Positions 25,655-33,642 of a stretch of 64,000 bases of DNA are shown here, piece by piece. The stretch's first letter is position 1. The number at the start of each line of letters is the position of its first letter. A program made the position numbers and the translations under genes. Location: NCBI RefSeq assembly GCF_003417065.2, contig NZ_QVLT01000025.1, positions 1-64,000 on the forward strand. The letters are read 5' to 3'. This DNA is from Hymenobacter lapidiphilus. GTDB lineage: Bacteria > Bacteroidota > Bacteroidia > Cytophagales > Hymenobacteraceae. A model generated the notes under the pieces. It saw only the letters and a program-made list of their open reading frames with translations, did not search any database and had not been told where the DNA came from.

Positions 25655-25706
25655 TCCCTCCTTTCACCAAACAGAGCGCGTTTAGCTTCGGACCGTTTTC
25701 GTGAAC
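25655..25706 (-). repeat. Array repeat, full type, reverse orientation
   Basis: TCCCTCCTTTCACCAAACAG, then AGCGCGTTTAGCTTCGG, then ACCGTTTTCGTGAAC. Starts at the base after a stop codon and ends 30 bases before the next ATG. Confidence 0.8.
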
Positions 25707-25736
25707 AGTAGTCTACACCTTGATACTTCGACATCA

Positions 25737-26096
25737 ATGAAGCGCCACGCCGCACAAGGGTACATAACCTCTTTCTTTACTGTTTTGCGCCCCGTTGCAA
25801 GCGTACTGCTCGGGTTTTTGGTCCTCGTGCTTCTGGCGTACGGGTACATCGCGTGGTGGAGTCCGGAGGCGATTTCGGGCGGACGCAACGAGCGCAATGC
25901 GCACCGAGTGCGGCCCGGCATGCGCTCGAGTCAGGCCCGGGCCATCATGGGGCCGGCCGAACGGACCACGTCCTCGTCGAACCCCGGCGACGGACGCACC
26001 ATTTACGTCTACACGCCGCCGCCTTTCGCCTCGGACGCCATCTACTTGGCCGTGGGCCCTGACAGCACGGTCATAGGCATCTCCCACGGCGACTAA
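25737..26096 (+). CDS. Membrane-anchored SmpA/BamE-like protein
   Basis: 119 residues from ATG 25737. One N-terminal membrane helix (VASVLLGFLVLVLLAYGYIA) and a periplasmic SmpA/OmlA-like domain: HRVRPGMRSSQARAIMGPAE, then IYLAVGPDSTVIGI. This fold is seen in BamE and in many small envelope proteins; here it is a stand-alone version and not part of a BAM operon. A repeat follows 11 bases after the stop. Confidence 0.65.
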   Translation: MKRHAAQGYITSFFTVLRPVASVLLGFLVLVLLAYGYIAWWSPEAISGGRNERNAHRVRPGMRSSQARAIMGPAERTTSSSNPGDGRTIYVYTPPPFASDAIYLAVGPDSTVIGISHGD

Positions 26097-26107
26097 CGGT
26101 AAATTAA

Positions 26108-26156
26108 GGCTCGTTTGTTTGAACAACGTGCGTTTACCCTCGGACCATCTATTTAC
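26108..26156 (-). repeat. Array repeat, full type, reverse orientation
   Basis: GGCTCGTTTGTTTGAACAAC, then GTGCGTTTACCC, then TCGGACCATCTATTTAC. It lies between two converging genes and overlaps the stop of the DUF3616 gene by 4 bases. Confidence 0.65.
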
Positions 26157-27310
26157 TTGCTCCTCGGTGGGCTTTTCACGGGCCGGTCCTTTTCAGCGGC
26201 GGCGGGCGCTTCGGCCAGTGGGTAGCGGTCGATAAGCACTTGATGGGGGGCGGGCTTGCGCGCATCGGCAGGGCTGTCGAAGACCACGAGCAGGTGCTGG
26301 TCGTCGAGCAAGGCCATGCCTTCGGCCTTGTCCTGGCCGGCGGTGGGGCCATGGCCGTGGGGCACGTCGAAAAGGCGGCGCACTCGTTTGGCGTCACTCA
26401 GGCTGTCGGCCGCTTGCCGCGTGGCGTTGGGCCAGCGGTACACGGCAATGGTGCCGTCGAGGTCCATGGTGGGGCCGGCCAGCACCAACAGGTCGGCCCC
26501 GCACAGGCGCAGTTCGCGCACGCCCATGCCGCCCAAGTCCAAAAAGTGCTTGCGGTAGTGCTTTTCGGCCGCGCCGGGCACGGCGTGCAGGCGCAGGCGA
26601 CCGGGCTTGTCTTCTTCCACGCGCAGCTCCAGCACCACGGCCCAACCGCGGAGCACGGGCCCGCGCAAGCCCACAAACACGTGGCTGCCCGACGATACCG
26701 ACAGGCCTTCAATGTCGAACCCGTTGTCTTTGCCGGGGATGGATAGAAACAGCTTCAGGTGTGGGTCGTGGGCCAGGGCGTCGAGCAGTTCGTTGCTTTC
26801 ATCGGTGCCGCGCAGCTGGGCGGCGTGTAGCGTCTGGGTGGGGTCGGTGGGGTGCGGGGCTTTTTTGTGCAGCTCAAAATTGCCGGTGGCGGGGTTGCGC
26901 AGCAGCGGGATGCGGGCCAGCAGGTTGCGGTTGGGCGCTGCTTTCACCTTGGCCAGGCGCGCAAGCTGCTCGGCGGTGTCGGCCCCTTCTTTTTCGGGTT
27001 TTTTCCGGTTGAGGCTGTGCGAGCCGACCAGCCAGAGGTAATGGCCGTCGGTGGCCATGCCTTCGATATCAATTTCGGCGTCTTCGCCGCTGGGCAAGTC
27101 CAGCAAATCGGCCAGTTGGTAAGAGCAATGCTCGCCGAACGTGTGCGGGCCCGTGCGCCGCAACCGCTCCAGGCTGGTGCGTTCGTCGCAGCTCACCCAC
27201 AGGTTGTCGTCGGTGAGCAGCACGGAGGAGAGGCCATCGCGCACGTGTTTCTTCGCGGCGTTGAAACTGAGCGCGGGGGTGAAATGCAGGGTGAAAGGCT
27301 GGCGGCGCAT
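26153..27310 (-). CDS. DUF3616 family protein
   Basis: 385 residues. DUF3616 signatures: DIDIEGMATDGHYLWLVGSH-like segment near 80-100, GFDIEGLSVSSGSHVFVGLR near 200, GPVLRGWAVVLELRV, and KAEGMALLDDQHLLVVFD near the C-terminus. The repeated strand pattern suggests a beta-propeller. No signal peptide. Function of the family is unknown. GC content is high, unlike the AT-rich neighbours at 21.8-22.9 kb, which supports separate acquisition of the units. It reads toward the preceding gene. Confidence 0.85.
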   Translation of the reverse strand: MRRQPFTLHFTPALSFNAAKKHVRDGLSSVLLTDDNLWVSCDERTSLERLRRTGPHTFGEHCSYQLADLLDLPSGEDAEIDIEGMATDGHYLWLVGSHSLNRKKPEKEGADTAEQLARLAKVKAAPNRNLLARIPLLRNPATGNFELHKKAPHPTDPTQTLHAAQLRGTDESNELLDALAHDPHLKLFLSIPGKDNGFDIEGLSVSSGSHVFVGLRGPVLRGWAVVLELRVEEDKPGRLRLHAVPGAAEKHYRKHFLDLGGMGVRELRLCGADLLVLAGPTMDLDGTIAVYRWPNATRQAADSLSDAKRVRRLFDVPHGHGPTAGQDKAEGMALLDDQHLLVVFDSPADARKPAPHQVLIDRYPLAEAPAAAEKDRPVKSPPRSK

Positions 27311-27440
27311 GGGGTAGGGAGCAGCGAGGAAAGTCAGAACAACGGGCGGGCCCTGGGCAAACGGAGAATGGCGCGAGGGGGTTGGCGAGCGGCAGCTAAG
27401 GCCCTATGGAGACCTCGCTGCATTTGCTATTACACAATCT

Positions 27441-27508
27441 AAGGCGCCTTTTGTCGTTTGGACCGTTTTCTTGAACACTGTGTGGTAGTCCTCCTTTCTT
27501 GCTGTTTG
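27441..27508 (-). repeat. Array repeat, short type, plus a partial second copy
   Basis: AAGGCGCCTTTTGTCGTTTG then GACCGTTTTCTTGAAC (27441-27476), followed at 27488-27508 by TCCTCCTTTCTTGCTG-like sequence matching only the far end of a full-type copy. The rest of the 27311-27631 gap shows no gene. Confidence 0.55.
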
Positions 27509-27631
27509 CTGCATGGCGCTGTGCAATAACGACGGCTGGAGCATCTGCCATCTAGGTATCACGTTCTGCTGAGGGGCAGTTGGCCGGCCCCGCACCCTCC
27601 AGAGCGGCACAACCTTGTTTCGGTATTTACC

Positions 27632-28177
27632 ATGACTCGTTCCAGCCTTCGCTTCCTCTTCCTCCTGGGTTTATGCCTCGTCACCCGCGTCAGCCACGCG
27701 CAGGAAACCACGACCTATAGCCGGCCGCAAGGCCCCATCGGCGACCCGGTATTCGTGCTCAATTCCACGGTCATTATCAACGGCATCATTGCGGATTATG
27801 CCGGCACTGACATCCAGAAAGTATGGGTGTACAAACGGGCAGACACCCTTGATGCCCACAACATACCGCCTCACCTGCGCAGTATTAGCGCCGCGGGCGT
27901 TATCGACATCACTTCTCCGAAGCGCGTAGCCAGCCGGTCCTTCCCCCAGCTGGGTCGACAACTCGGTCTGCGGGGCCCCGCCGTCTTTGCGCTCAACGGA
28001 CACCCGCTCGACCCACCGGCTGTAGCCACCTTGCGGATTGCGCCCGCCGCCATTGGCCAAATTCACCTCGTGCGCCCGACCACAGACGCCCCGCACACGC
28101 GGGTGGATATCTGGTTGGTGTTGCCGCCGAAACCAGATACCAGCAAATACCCCCCCGGGACAATTTTTCTGCGCTAA
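27632..28177 (+). CDS. Exported protein with TonB-plug-like segment
   Basis: 181 residues with a signal peptide (LRFLFLLGLCLVTRVSHA). The stretch NIPPHLRSISAAGVIDITSP, then ALNGHPLDPPAVATLRIAPA recalls the plug domain of TonB-dependent receptors, in which a conserved ING/LNG and an Ile-Asp-Ile strand occur, but the protein is far too short for a receptor. Probably a small periplasmic protein of that fold. Confidence 0.55.
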   Translation: MTRSSLRFLFLLGLCLVTRVSHAQETTTYSRPQGPIGDPVFVLNSTVIINGIIADYAGTDIQKVWVYKRADTLDAHNIPPHLRSISAAGVIDITSPKRVASRSFPQLGRQLGLRGPAVFALNGHPLDPPAVATLRIAPAAIGQIHLVRPTTDAPHTRVDIWLVLPPKPDTSKYPPGTIFLR

Positions 28178-28240
28178 GCAGTAAGAGCCGCACCGGATGA
28201 TGGGCAGCAAGTAGCGTAGTGCCCAATTGGGGTTCGCTAA

Positions 28241-28268
28241 TTGGCTCCTTTCAGCAAACGCTGCGTTT
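28241..28268 (-). repeat. Array repeat cut by IS copy 2
   Basis: TTGGCTCCTTTCAGCAAACG then CTGCGTTT: the first half of a full-type repeat, ending exactly at the left IS end. The other half is not found after the right IS end, so sequence has been lost. Confidence 0.6.
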
Positions 28269-28319
28269 TGAGGTGGTCTAGGCAAGGCGGACAGAAGAAG
28301 GACGTATATTTCTTCTGTT

Positions 28320-28622
28320 ATGGCAACCAAAACCAGCGGGACGTCGCCCGACAAACGACGTAAATACGACGAGGCGTTCAAGGCCGAGGCCCTGCGCCTG
28401 GCCTCGGAGAGCCGTAGCACCCAGGCCGCGGCCCGGCAGCTAGGCATCAGCCCCAAGCTGCTCTACCGCTGGCAGCAGGCCCAACTCGTGGCCGAAGTGG
28501 GTAGTGTGGAAGTGGCCCGCGACCCGGAAGTGCGCGCCCTGCGTGCAGCCAATAAACGGCTCGCGCAGGAGCTCGATATTTTAAAAAAAGCCTTGGTCAT
28601 CTTTGGCCAGCCGACCCCGTGA
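28320..28622 (+). CDS. IS3-family transposase OrfA
   Basis: 100 residues from ATG 28320. HTH_Tnp_1 domain (YDEAFKAEALRLASESRSTQ) and a helical tail (RALRAANKRLAQELDILKKA). A TTTT-A7 slippery run at about 28577-28587 precedes the stop, and OrfB lies in the -1 frame with a 4-base overlap, so a programmed -1 shift could make the fused OrfAB transposase. Confidence 0.88.
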   Translation: MATKTSGTSPDKRRKYDEAFKAEALRLASESRSTQAAARQLGISPKLLYRWQQAQLVAEVGSVEVARDPEVRALRAANKRLAQELDILKKALVIFGQPTP

Positions 28623-29500
28623 GCACGTACCGTTACATCGCCCAGCGGGCCGCTCAGGTACCCGTGCGCCAGCTCTGCCACGTGCTGCGCGTGGCCCCGG
28701 CCGCCTACTACGGCTGGCAGCGCTGCCAGCAGGTGCCGGCGGTCGAACCGGCCTGGCAAGTGGCCGTGCGCGAGGCGTTTGCAGACCACAGTCAGCGTTA
28801 TGGCACCCGCCGGCTGCGCGCGGAAGTGCAGGCCCAGGGCCATGCGGCGGGCCGCTGGCGCATCCGCCGCGTGCTCCGCGAGCATGGCCTGCGCGCCCAA
28901 CAGCCCCGCTCGTTTGTCCCCCGCACTACCGACTCGGACCCAGCCGTGCGCGCCGCCCCCAACCGCTTGCTGGGCCAGCCAGCCCCCACGGCCCCCAACC
29001 GGGTCTGGGTGGGCGACATCACGTATTTGCCCCGCCAAGGCGGCGGCTGGCTCTACCTGGCCGTGTGGCTGGACCGCTGTTCGCGCAAGGTCGTCGGCTG
29101 GGACGTGCGCGAATCCATGCCCGAAGACCTGGTCAGCGAGGCCCTGCGCCGGGCCTTGGCCGTGCGTCGCCCCCCGGCGGGGCTCATTATTCATTCCGAC
29201 CAGGGCAGCCAGTACACGGCCACCCGATTCAAAGACTTGGTCGCTAAACACGGCGCCCAGCAGAGCATGAGCCGGCGCGGCAACTGCTACGACAACGCCC
29301 ACGCCGAATCGTTTTGGAGCCGCTTCAAAGCCGAGCTACTTGACGGCGGCTCCTTCCCCGGCCTGGCCGAAGCCAAGCTCGAAATCAGCCATCACATTGC
29401 CTATTACAACGCCGAACGCCGGCATTCTGCTCTCGGCTATCAATCGCCCAATCACTTCGAAACCCAGCTTCAAACAACGTCCCAATTGTGTCCGGCTTAG
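28619..29500 (+). CDS. IS3-family transposase OrfB (DDE)
   Basis: 293 residues, GTG start overlapping the OrfA stop. HTH_21 (FADHSQRYGTRRLRAEVQAQ) and rve core with Asp in VGDITYLPR, Asp in IHSDQGSQYTA and Glu in HAESFWSRFKAE; final segment AYYNAERRHSALGYQSP is typical. Intact, so the element is probably still mobile. Confidence 0.92.
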   Translation: MSTYRYIAQRAAQVPVRQLCHVLRVAPAAYYGWQRCQQVPAVEPAWQVAVREAFADHSQRYGTRRLRAEVQAQGHAAGRWRIRRVLREHGLRAQQPRSFVPRTTDSDPAVRAAPNRLLGQPAPTAPNRVWVGDITYLPRQGGGWLYLAVWLDRCSRKVVGWDVRESMPEDLVSEALRRALAVRRPPAGLIIHSDQGSQYTATRFKDLVAKHGAQQSMSRRGNCYDNAHAESFWSRFKAELLDGGSFPGLAEAKLEISHHIAYYNAERRHSALGYQSPNHFETQLQTTSQLCPA

Positions 29501-29510
29501 CTAGACCACC

Positions 29511-29825
29511 TCAATAGTAGTTTCCGCGTTCACCAGCGCGAGGAACAGACAAGGCTTCCATACTCACCGAATCATGGTGTATAATACGGATGTACCGGTT
29601 GAAGTACGGGTCCTGTGCAAAGAGTGAATCTACGTTTGCTACCTGTCGCAATTCCCTGCGAAACACTATTGCGTTGACAAAAGCGTCCTCATACTCGACC
29701 AGATGGCTTCCGTTCCGTTCACTGGAGGTCTGCACTTTAGTCATCGCCTTACTAAGAGTCATGCCGAGCACTACTCCAATGAGCGAAGAACCTAGACCTA
29801 CCCATACTTTGCTGGAAAGAGCCAT
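29511..29825 (-). CDS. Small membrane-anchored protein, 3' end altered by IS copy 2
   Basis: 104 residues from ATG 29825. One N-terminal membrane helix (VWVGLGSSLIGVVLGMTL) and a polar remainder (YEDAFVNAIVFRRELRQV). The TGA stop is supplied by the last three bases of the IS terminal repeat, so the natural C-terminus may have been cut off by the insertion. Family unknown. Confidence 0.5.
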   Translation of the reverse strand: MALSSKVWVGLGSSLIGVVLGMTLSKAMTKVQTSSERNGSHLVEYEDAFVNAIVFRRELRQVANVDSLFAQDPYFNRYIRIIHHDSVSMEALSVPRAGERGNYY

Positions 29826-30052
29826 AATACAGCCTTGTAAATAGCCAGTTATTAAGAGGCTGGAAGCTAGAGAAAGTAAACGAAATGTAAATACTTGGGA
29901 TTGCCTGTAAGACCTTATGGTATAGGAATAGGTCATTAACATAATGCGAGTTATATACCCCCCCCTACCTCGGAAAAGTGGTGATTTTAGCCTCCTTGTG
30001 TGGGCTGCTGCCGGCGTGGTACTTTGCCGGGGGACCAGGCTCCGGTTTGGGC

Positions 30053-30195
30053 GTTTACGAAACTCATCCCTTCGGAGCATTTCGTAAACTTTGAATCGTA
30101 GACGAGTTTCTTAAACTCGCCCTGCCCGATTGGGGCCAGCTGGCCACCAGGTGCCGGGCTGATTTCTGCCGTTCACGGAAAGGAGCCTTTGTTTA
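30053..30195 (+). repeat. Long hairpin element L1
   Basis: Contains GTTTACGAAA paired with TTTCGTAAAC, then GAGTTTCTTAAACTC (6-base stem), and ends with GTTCACGGAAAGGAGCC, which resembles one end of the full-type array repeat. Aligned with the element at 31117. The surrounding gap 29826-30241 has no gene. Confidence 0.6.
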
Positions 30196-30241
30196 AACTA
30201 TCGCACAGGCTGCGCAGTACCTTCCCGCTTTCACCAACTCT

Positions 30242-30793
30242 ATGCGCAGAACTCACTGGCTTTTCTTCGTTTTACTCCTTTCCTTCGGGCAGGTAGAAGC
30301 GCCCGTTGCGGCCCAGCAGCGAAGGCCGGTAGTGGACACGATAGCGGTGCACTTCCCACTGCCCGGAGCGGATTGTGCCCTGTTTCCGGCCAAGGCCGCC
30401 CTTCCACCCTGGAACCCAACAGCTCCCTTACCGACCAAGCGATTCACTCCCTCCCGCGGCCAAGTACGAGCCGTTGAGAAAGCCTTGCAAGGGCTCTCCT
30501 TGGAACGGGTGAACGAACGCCCAGAAACGGGGTACTATGCTGGGTACGCCGCCCTTATTAAACAGCACCTACCCGACTACCAACGACAGTATTTCGGGTT
30601 TTATTCCCCGCAGGGCCACCGGTGCTTTTTCATTAATTTTTTTGTCGAGCGCCTCGATGAACCGGCGGGCTACGTACCGCGCTGGCTACGGACACCGATG
30701 ATTACCCATGATGGTGGGTCTGCCTATTGGTCCATTTTTTACGATTTGACGACGCGCACCTTCTACCAGTTCGAGCACAATGTCGAAGGATAA
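30242..30793 (+). CDS. Exported unknown protein
   Basis: 183 residues with a signal peptide (WLFFVLLLSFGQVEAPVAA). The mature protein has a central segment QYFGFYSPQGHRCFFINFFV and ends in an aromatic stretch; family not recognised. It lies between long hairpin elements L1 and L2 as a single-gene unit. Confidence 0.6.
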   Translation: MRRTHWLFFVLLLSFGQVEAPVAAQQRRPVVDTIAVHFPLPGADCALFPAKAALPPWNPTAPLPTKRFTPSRGQVRAVEKALQGLSLERVNERPETGYYAGYAALIKQHLPDYQRQYFGFYSPQGHRCFFINFFVERLDEPAGYVPRWLRTPMITHDGGSAYWSIFYDLTTRTFYQFEHNVEG

Positions 30794-30838
30794 GAACGCC
30801 CGTGCGAACATTGCTTCTATTTAGCCAAAGGGTGGTTT

Positions 30839-30900
30839 AGATAAGGCGCAAGCCCTTTTACGTGTTGTAAACGGTCGTTTACAGCACGTAAATCCCGGCT
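30839..30900. repeat. Long hairpin element L2
   Basis: TTTACGTGTTGTAAACG pairs with CGTTTACAGCACGTAAA (one mismatch) across two bases, making a 36-base hairpin; the TAAACGGT at its centre recalls the array-repeat core. The rest of the 30794-31308 gap, apart from L3, shows no gene. Confidence 0.55.
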
Positions 30901-31116
30901 ACGAGAGGCGTTACCGCGCTTTGGCGTACTGTATTTTCGTTTTCTGAAAGCCTTCTAAATACGCGATGCTCGCGAGCTTAAACGGGCCTGCTGGACCAAT
31001 TCATCTAGGCCTTCTTATAGCAGCGGGGGGATAAAATTACTTTAAGCCTTCCCCAGCCTTTGCGGTCATGCGGCTCCCAAAATCCTGTTCGCCCAGGCCC
31101 AGGAAAGCACCTGGGT

Positions 31117-31262
31117 TTGAGTTTACGAAACTCATCTCCTTGGTGCGTTTCGTAAACTTTGATTCGCAGACGAGTTTCTTAAACTCGACCGGCTCAGCAA
31201 TGGGCCACCAGCACCAAGTGTGGGCAGCTGCGATGAGTTCAGGGAAAGGAGCGTTAGTTTAC
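31117..31262 (+). repeat. Long hairpin element L3
   Basis: Same architecture as L1: GTTTACGAAA / TTTCGTAAAC, then GAGTTTCTTAAACTC, ending in GTTCAGGGAAAGGAGCG. Roughly 75 percent identical to L1 over the first 80 bases by eye. Followed by AGTTTACGAACTCATC, a partial repeat of its own start. Confidence 0.6.
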
Positions 31263-31308
31263 GAACTCATCTAGACTTTTACTCCGTACGGCCCCTGCCT
31301 TCCCTCAT

Positions 31309-31737
31309 TTGTTTCGACTGCTGCTGCTCATTAATAGCTACGTTCACACATTTTACGCGAAATCGGCACCAGACCCAGTTTTTCAGGCGTGTCTGGTGAC
31401 GGTGCTACTCTTCTTTTTCAATATTCTCGAAATCCTGTTGGTTATAACCGGTATTTCCGGCGTGTCCTTCCGTGAACTGGTTTTGGGAGGCAGGGTCTTA
31501 ACCGGCACATTTGAACACGCCATATTGGTAATCCCACTGCTGCTGGGGTTGGCGGTTCTCAACTACGGGCTGGTGTACCACCGCAATAAGCACCACGATT
31601 ATTTTGTCCGCCTTTCGCATCAGGGCGAGTACATCCGGCACCGAGACTTCTATGTTTTCTGGCTGTACTTCCTTTTGACCGTCATGCCAGTGGCATGGTG
31701 GGTGATTCAACGAATAACCGATATGCCGCGCGGTTAA
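31309..31737 (+). CDS. Small integral membrane protein
   Basis: 142 residues, TTG start at 31309 (no nearby ATG). Three or four membrane helices: VTVLLFFFNILEILLVIT, ILVIPLLLGLAVLNYGLVY and FYVFWLYFLLTVMPVAWWV, with a basic loop (HRNKHHDYFVRLSHQGEY). Family unknown. A full-type repeat follows 25 bases after the stop. Confidence 0.6.
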   Translation: MFRLLLLINSYVHTFYAKSAPDPVFQACLVTVLLFFFNILEILLVITGISGVSFRELVLGGRVLTGTFEHAILVIPLLLGLAVLNYGLVYHRNKHHDYFVRLSHQGEYIRHRDFYVFWLYFLLTVMPVAWWVIQRITDMPRG

Positions 31738-31762
31738 TTGAGGGAACATGCCTAAAAAGTGG

Positions 31763-31812
31763 GTTCACGAAAAGGGTCCGAAGGTAAACGCGGCAATTCA
31801 GTTGAAGGAGGA
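31763..31812 (+). repeat. Array repeat, full type, forward orientation
   Basis: GTTCACGAAAAGGGTCCGAA, then GGTAAACGCGGC, then AATTCAGTTGAAGGAGGA. First clear forward copy. It ends 12 bases before the next ATG, with TTACTTTCG between. Confidence 0.8.
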
Positions 31813-31824
31813 TTACTTTCGTGT

Positions 31825-32151
31825 ATGGGCGCTAAACACGTATGCTTCGATTGCCGCAAAGCAGTTAATGCGCCTTATGGCGCCACTGGTCCAGTACGAT
31901 GCACGGACTGTGGGGCTGAATTAGTGGCGTTGCCCCACCGCTTTCGTCCTCCTAAAAAACGCGAAGAGGACAAATGGGCAACCGCTCGTTACTTGGTAGA
32001 GCACGGCTATTGTTACGAACACCTCGCCCCGGGTCATTTTCCGGAATGGGCCACCACCAAGTTTGGAAACTATGTGCAGTACCCAGAAAATTTAAGAGAG
32101 GCGAAGGAGTTTGTGGAGAAGTATGGGGCGCTCGCACCCAGAATAAGGTGA
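31825..32151 (+). CDS. Zinc-ribbon small protein, paralogue A
   Basis: 108 residues from ATG 31825 (MGAKHVCFDCRKAVNAPYG). Two Cys pairs, CFDC and CTDC, make a zinc ribbon, followed by HRFRPPKKRE and WATARYLVEHGYCYEH. Strong similarity to the protein encoded in the opposite direction at 32714-33055. Possibly nucleic-acid binding; function unknown. A Bacteroidota-like TTACTTTCG box lies just before the start. Confidence 0.7.
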   Translation: MGAKHVCFDCRKAVNAPYGATGPVRCTDCGAELVALPHRFRPPKKREEDKWATARYLVEHGYCYEHLAPGHFPEWATTKFGNYVQYPENLREAKEFVEKYGALAPRIR

Positions 32152-32160
32152 AGTGCTTGC

Positions 32161-32205
32161 GTTCATTGAAACGGTGGCAAGGTAAACGAGGGATTATTGA
32201 CTTCC
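32161..32205 (+). repeat. Array repeat, diverged full type, forward orientation
   Basis: GTTCATTGAAACGGTGGCAA, then GGTAAACGAGGG, then ATTATTGACTTCC. Starts 9 bases after a stop codon. Confidence 0.65.
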
Positions 32206-32223
32206 CTAGTAGCAAAAGTGAAA

Positions 32224-32568
32224 TCACCCAGGCTGAGTCCAATAGTCCCAAAACGAATGCATTTCGTTTTTGAGGAAAGCATTCAACAGAAATTTACAAT
32301 CTTCAGAGATGGGGAAAGCAAGAATGTGGATGCCCAACTGCGGTTGGAAGGTCCACAGCCACATGAGCTGTTCATCCAATAACGGCGGTTCATTATCGGG
32401 ACAAAACTGTATACAGCCTTCTGCCACGCCAATGGTGTTGGCATGAAGCACGCCCGCGGCGGCGATACGCTCGTCCAAGGTATCCACCTCCGACACGTCC
32501 GCTAAGGCCACTTCTTGGGGCAAGGACTTCAACCACTCGGCAACCGTGTTTGCGCCAGCTTCGCTCAT
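32224..32568 (-). CDS. Unknown acidic protein in the array
   Basis: 114 residues from ATG 32568, starting MSEAGANTVAEWLKSLPQEV. Contains FCPDNEPPLLDEQLMWLW and hydrophobic strands; no signal peptide. Family unknown. It is a single-gene unit read opposite to its left neighbour, between repeats at 32161 and 32664. Confidence 0.55.
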   Translation of the reverse strand: MSEAGANTVAEWLKSLPQEVALADVSEVDTLDERIAAAGVLHANTIGVAEGCIQFCPDNEPPLLDEQLMWLWTFQPQLGIHILAFPISEDCKFLLNAFLKNEMHSFWDYWTQPG

Positions 32569-32663
32569 TTGCTGAAGGTAGGACTACTGCTCAGATTCGA
32601 AGTGCCAAGCGAGGGTACATCCAGTCCACAGTAATCACTGTGGGCGTTCATGTTAGAAATAGC

Positions 32664-32713
32664 TGTTCAGGAAAACGGTAGGTCAGTGAACGCGCGCCGT
32701 CAGTGGAAAGCGC
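32664..32713 (+). repeat. Array repeat, diverged full type, forward orientation
   Basis: GTTCAGGAAAACGGTAGGTC, then AGTGAACGCGCGCC, then GTCAGTGGAAAGCGCC. Ends exactly where the stop codon of the next minus-strand gene begins. Confidence 0.6.
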
Positions 32714-33055
32714 CTACTTGTGTAGTGTTGCCACCGGGACGTTTGTAAACACCCCCCTTTTAGCAGCTTGTGCCTGATAGGTTTTGACAAACTCCTTTGC
32801 TTCTGGCATCGTGGTGGGGTACTTCATAAACTGGCCTCCCCACGGGTGCTCGTAAACGGGCTGGTAGTAGAATCCGTGGTCTGCCAGGAACTGAGCCACT
32901 GCCCACTTTGCTGTTTCGCGCTTTTTAGGCGGTCGGAAGCGCTGTGTCATAATCACGACGGCGGCACCGCAGGTCGGGCACTTAGCCGGACCTATTGAGC
33001 CATATGGGGCGTTAAACGCGTGGCAGCACGTAAAACAAGCGTGTTTGGCTCCCAT
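32714..33055 (-). CDS. Zinc-ribbon small protein, paralogue B
   Basis: 113 residues from ATG 33055 (MGAKHACFTCCHAFNAPYG). Zinc ribbon from CFTC and CPTC, then QRFRPPKKRETAKWAVAQFL. About half the residues match paralogue A at 31825-32151, including the MGAKH start and RFRPPKKRE block. The pair in opposite orientation 600 bases apart suggests duplication or two captures of one cassette family. Confidence 0.7.
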   Translation of the reverse strand: MGAKHACFTCCHAFNAPYGSIGPAKCPTCGAAVVIMTQRFRPPKKRETAKWAVAQFLADHGFYYQPVYEHPWGGQFMKYPTTMPEAKEFVKTYQAQAAKRGVFTNVPVATLHK

Positions 33056-33090
33056 ACAAATACCATTTAAGTAGTCGGAAGATAATTTGG

Positions 33091-33125
33091 GTTCACGCAA
33101 AGGGTCCCAAAAGTAAGCGTAGCAC
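33091..33125 (+). repeat. Array repeat, diverged, forward orientation
   Basis: GTTCACGCAAAGGGTCCCAA then AAGTAAGCGTAGCAC. Lies between two divergently read genes, 15 bases before an ATG. Confidence 0.55.
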
Positions 33126-33140
33126 TATAGATTTACTGCC

Positions 33141-33542
33141 ATGGAACTGGCCTACACAATTGAACAGTCTATTGAGTTACACACTGATGGGCGATGGGTT
33201 GATTTGCATAACGACTATGACTTGGTCAGTGCGCTGTGCGAGGGCAGCCGGGCATACCTCCACTTTGTCAAACGAACGGCAGATTGGGTAAAAGCAACCG
33301 ACCCTGACCATCTCGCCTTGGTGTTTGAGCAGATAGACTACTTTGAACGAAGCCAAGGAACACTGCTTCCCACAGGCATCGAAGAAATTGGCTTCAAAGA
33401 GCCTGAAGATCCGGATTTGGACTGGCTCATGGGACAGCTCGAAGTGCCCGAAGCACACATTCTATTTCGGTTATATGGGGACGAATACATCCGCATAGGA
33501 GCCGTAAAGTCGTTTTTACTGGCCGATTGGTCTGCTAGCTAA
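33141..33542 (+). CDS. Unknown acidic protein in the array
   Basis: 133 residues, strongly acidic, no signal peptide. Segments WVDLHNDYDLVSALCEGSRA and FRLYGDEYIRIGAVKSFLLA recall small immunity-like proteins but no family is recognised. A degenerate repeat follows 15 bases after the stop. Confidence 0.55.
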   Translation: MELAYTIEQSIELHTDGRWVDLHNDYDLVSALCEGSRAYLHFVKRTADWVKATDPDHLALVFEQIDYFERSQGTLLPTGIEEIGFKEPEDPDLDWLMGQLEVPEAHILFRLYGDEYIRIGAVKSFLLADWSAS

Positions 33543-33557
33543 AGCAACTAGGCAGGA

Positions 33558-33578
33558 GTTCAGCGAAACGGTGAAATC
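33558..33578 (+). repeat. Array repeat, degenerate half copy
   Basis: GTTCAGCGAAACGGTGAAAT: matches only the first 15 bases of the forward consensus. Confidence 0.4.
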
Positions 33579-33642
33579 TATAGCTTGGTGCGTCGGGCTC
33601 ATACAGCTGGTTCCACGTACCAGCTAAATCCATTTGTTACTA

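Larger units (their letters stand above)
28269..29513 (+). mobile_element. IS3-family insertion sequence, copy 2
   Basis: Ends TGAGGTGGTCTAG and CTAGACCACCTCA form a 13-base perfect inverted repeat, extended by partly matching bases to GGACA. Carries orfA and orfB overlapping in the -1 arrangement typical of the family. It inserted into an array repeat. About 1.25 kb; no target duplication visible. The protein sequences differ from copy 1, so the two are related elements, not recent duplicates. Confidence 0.88.
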
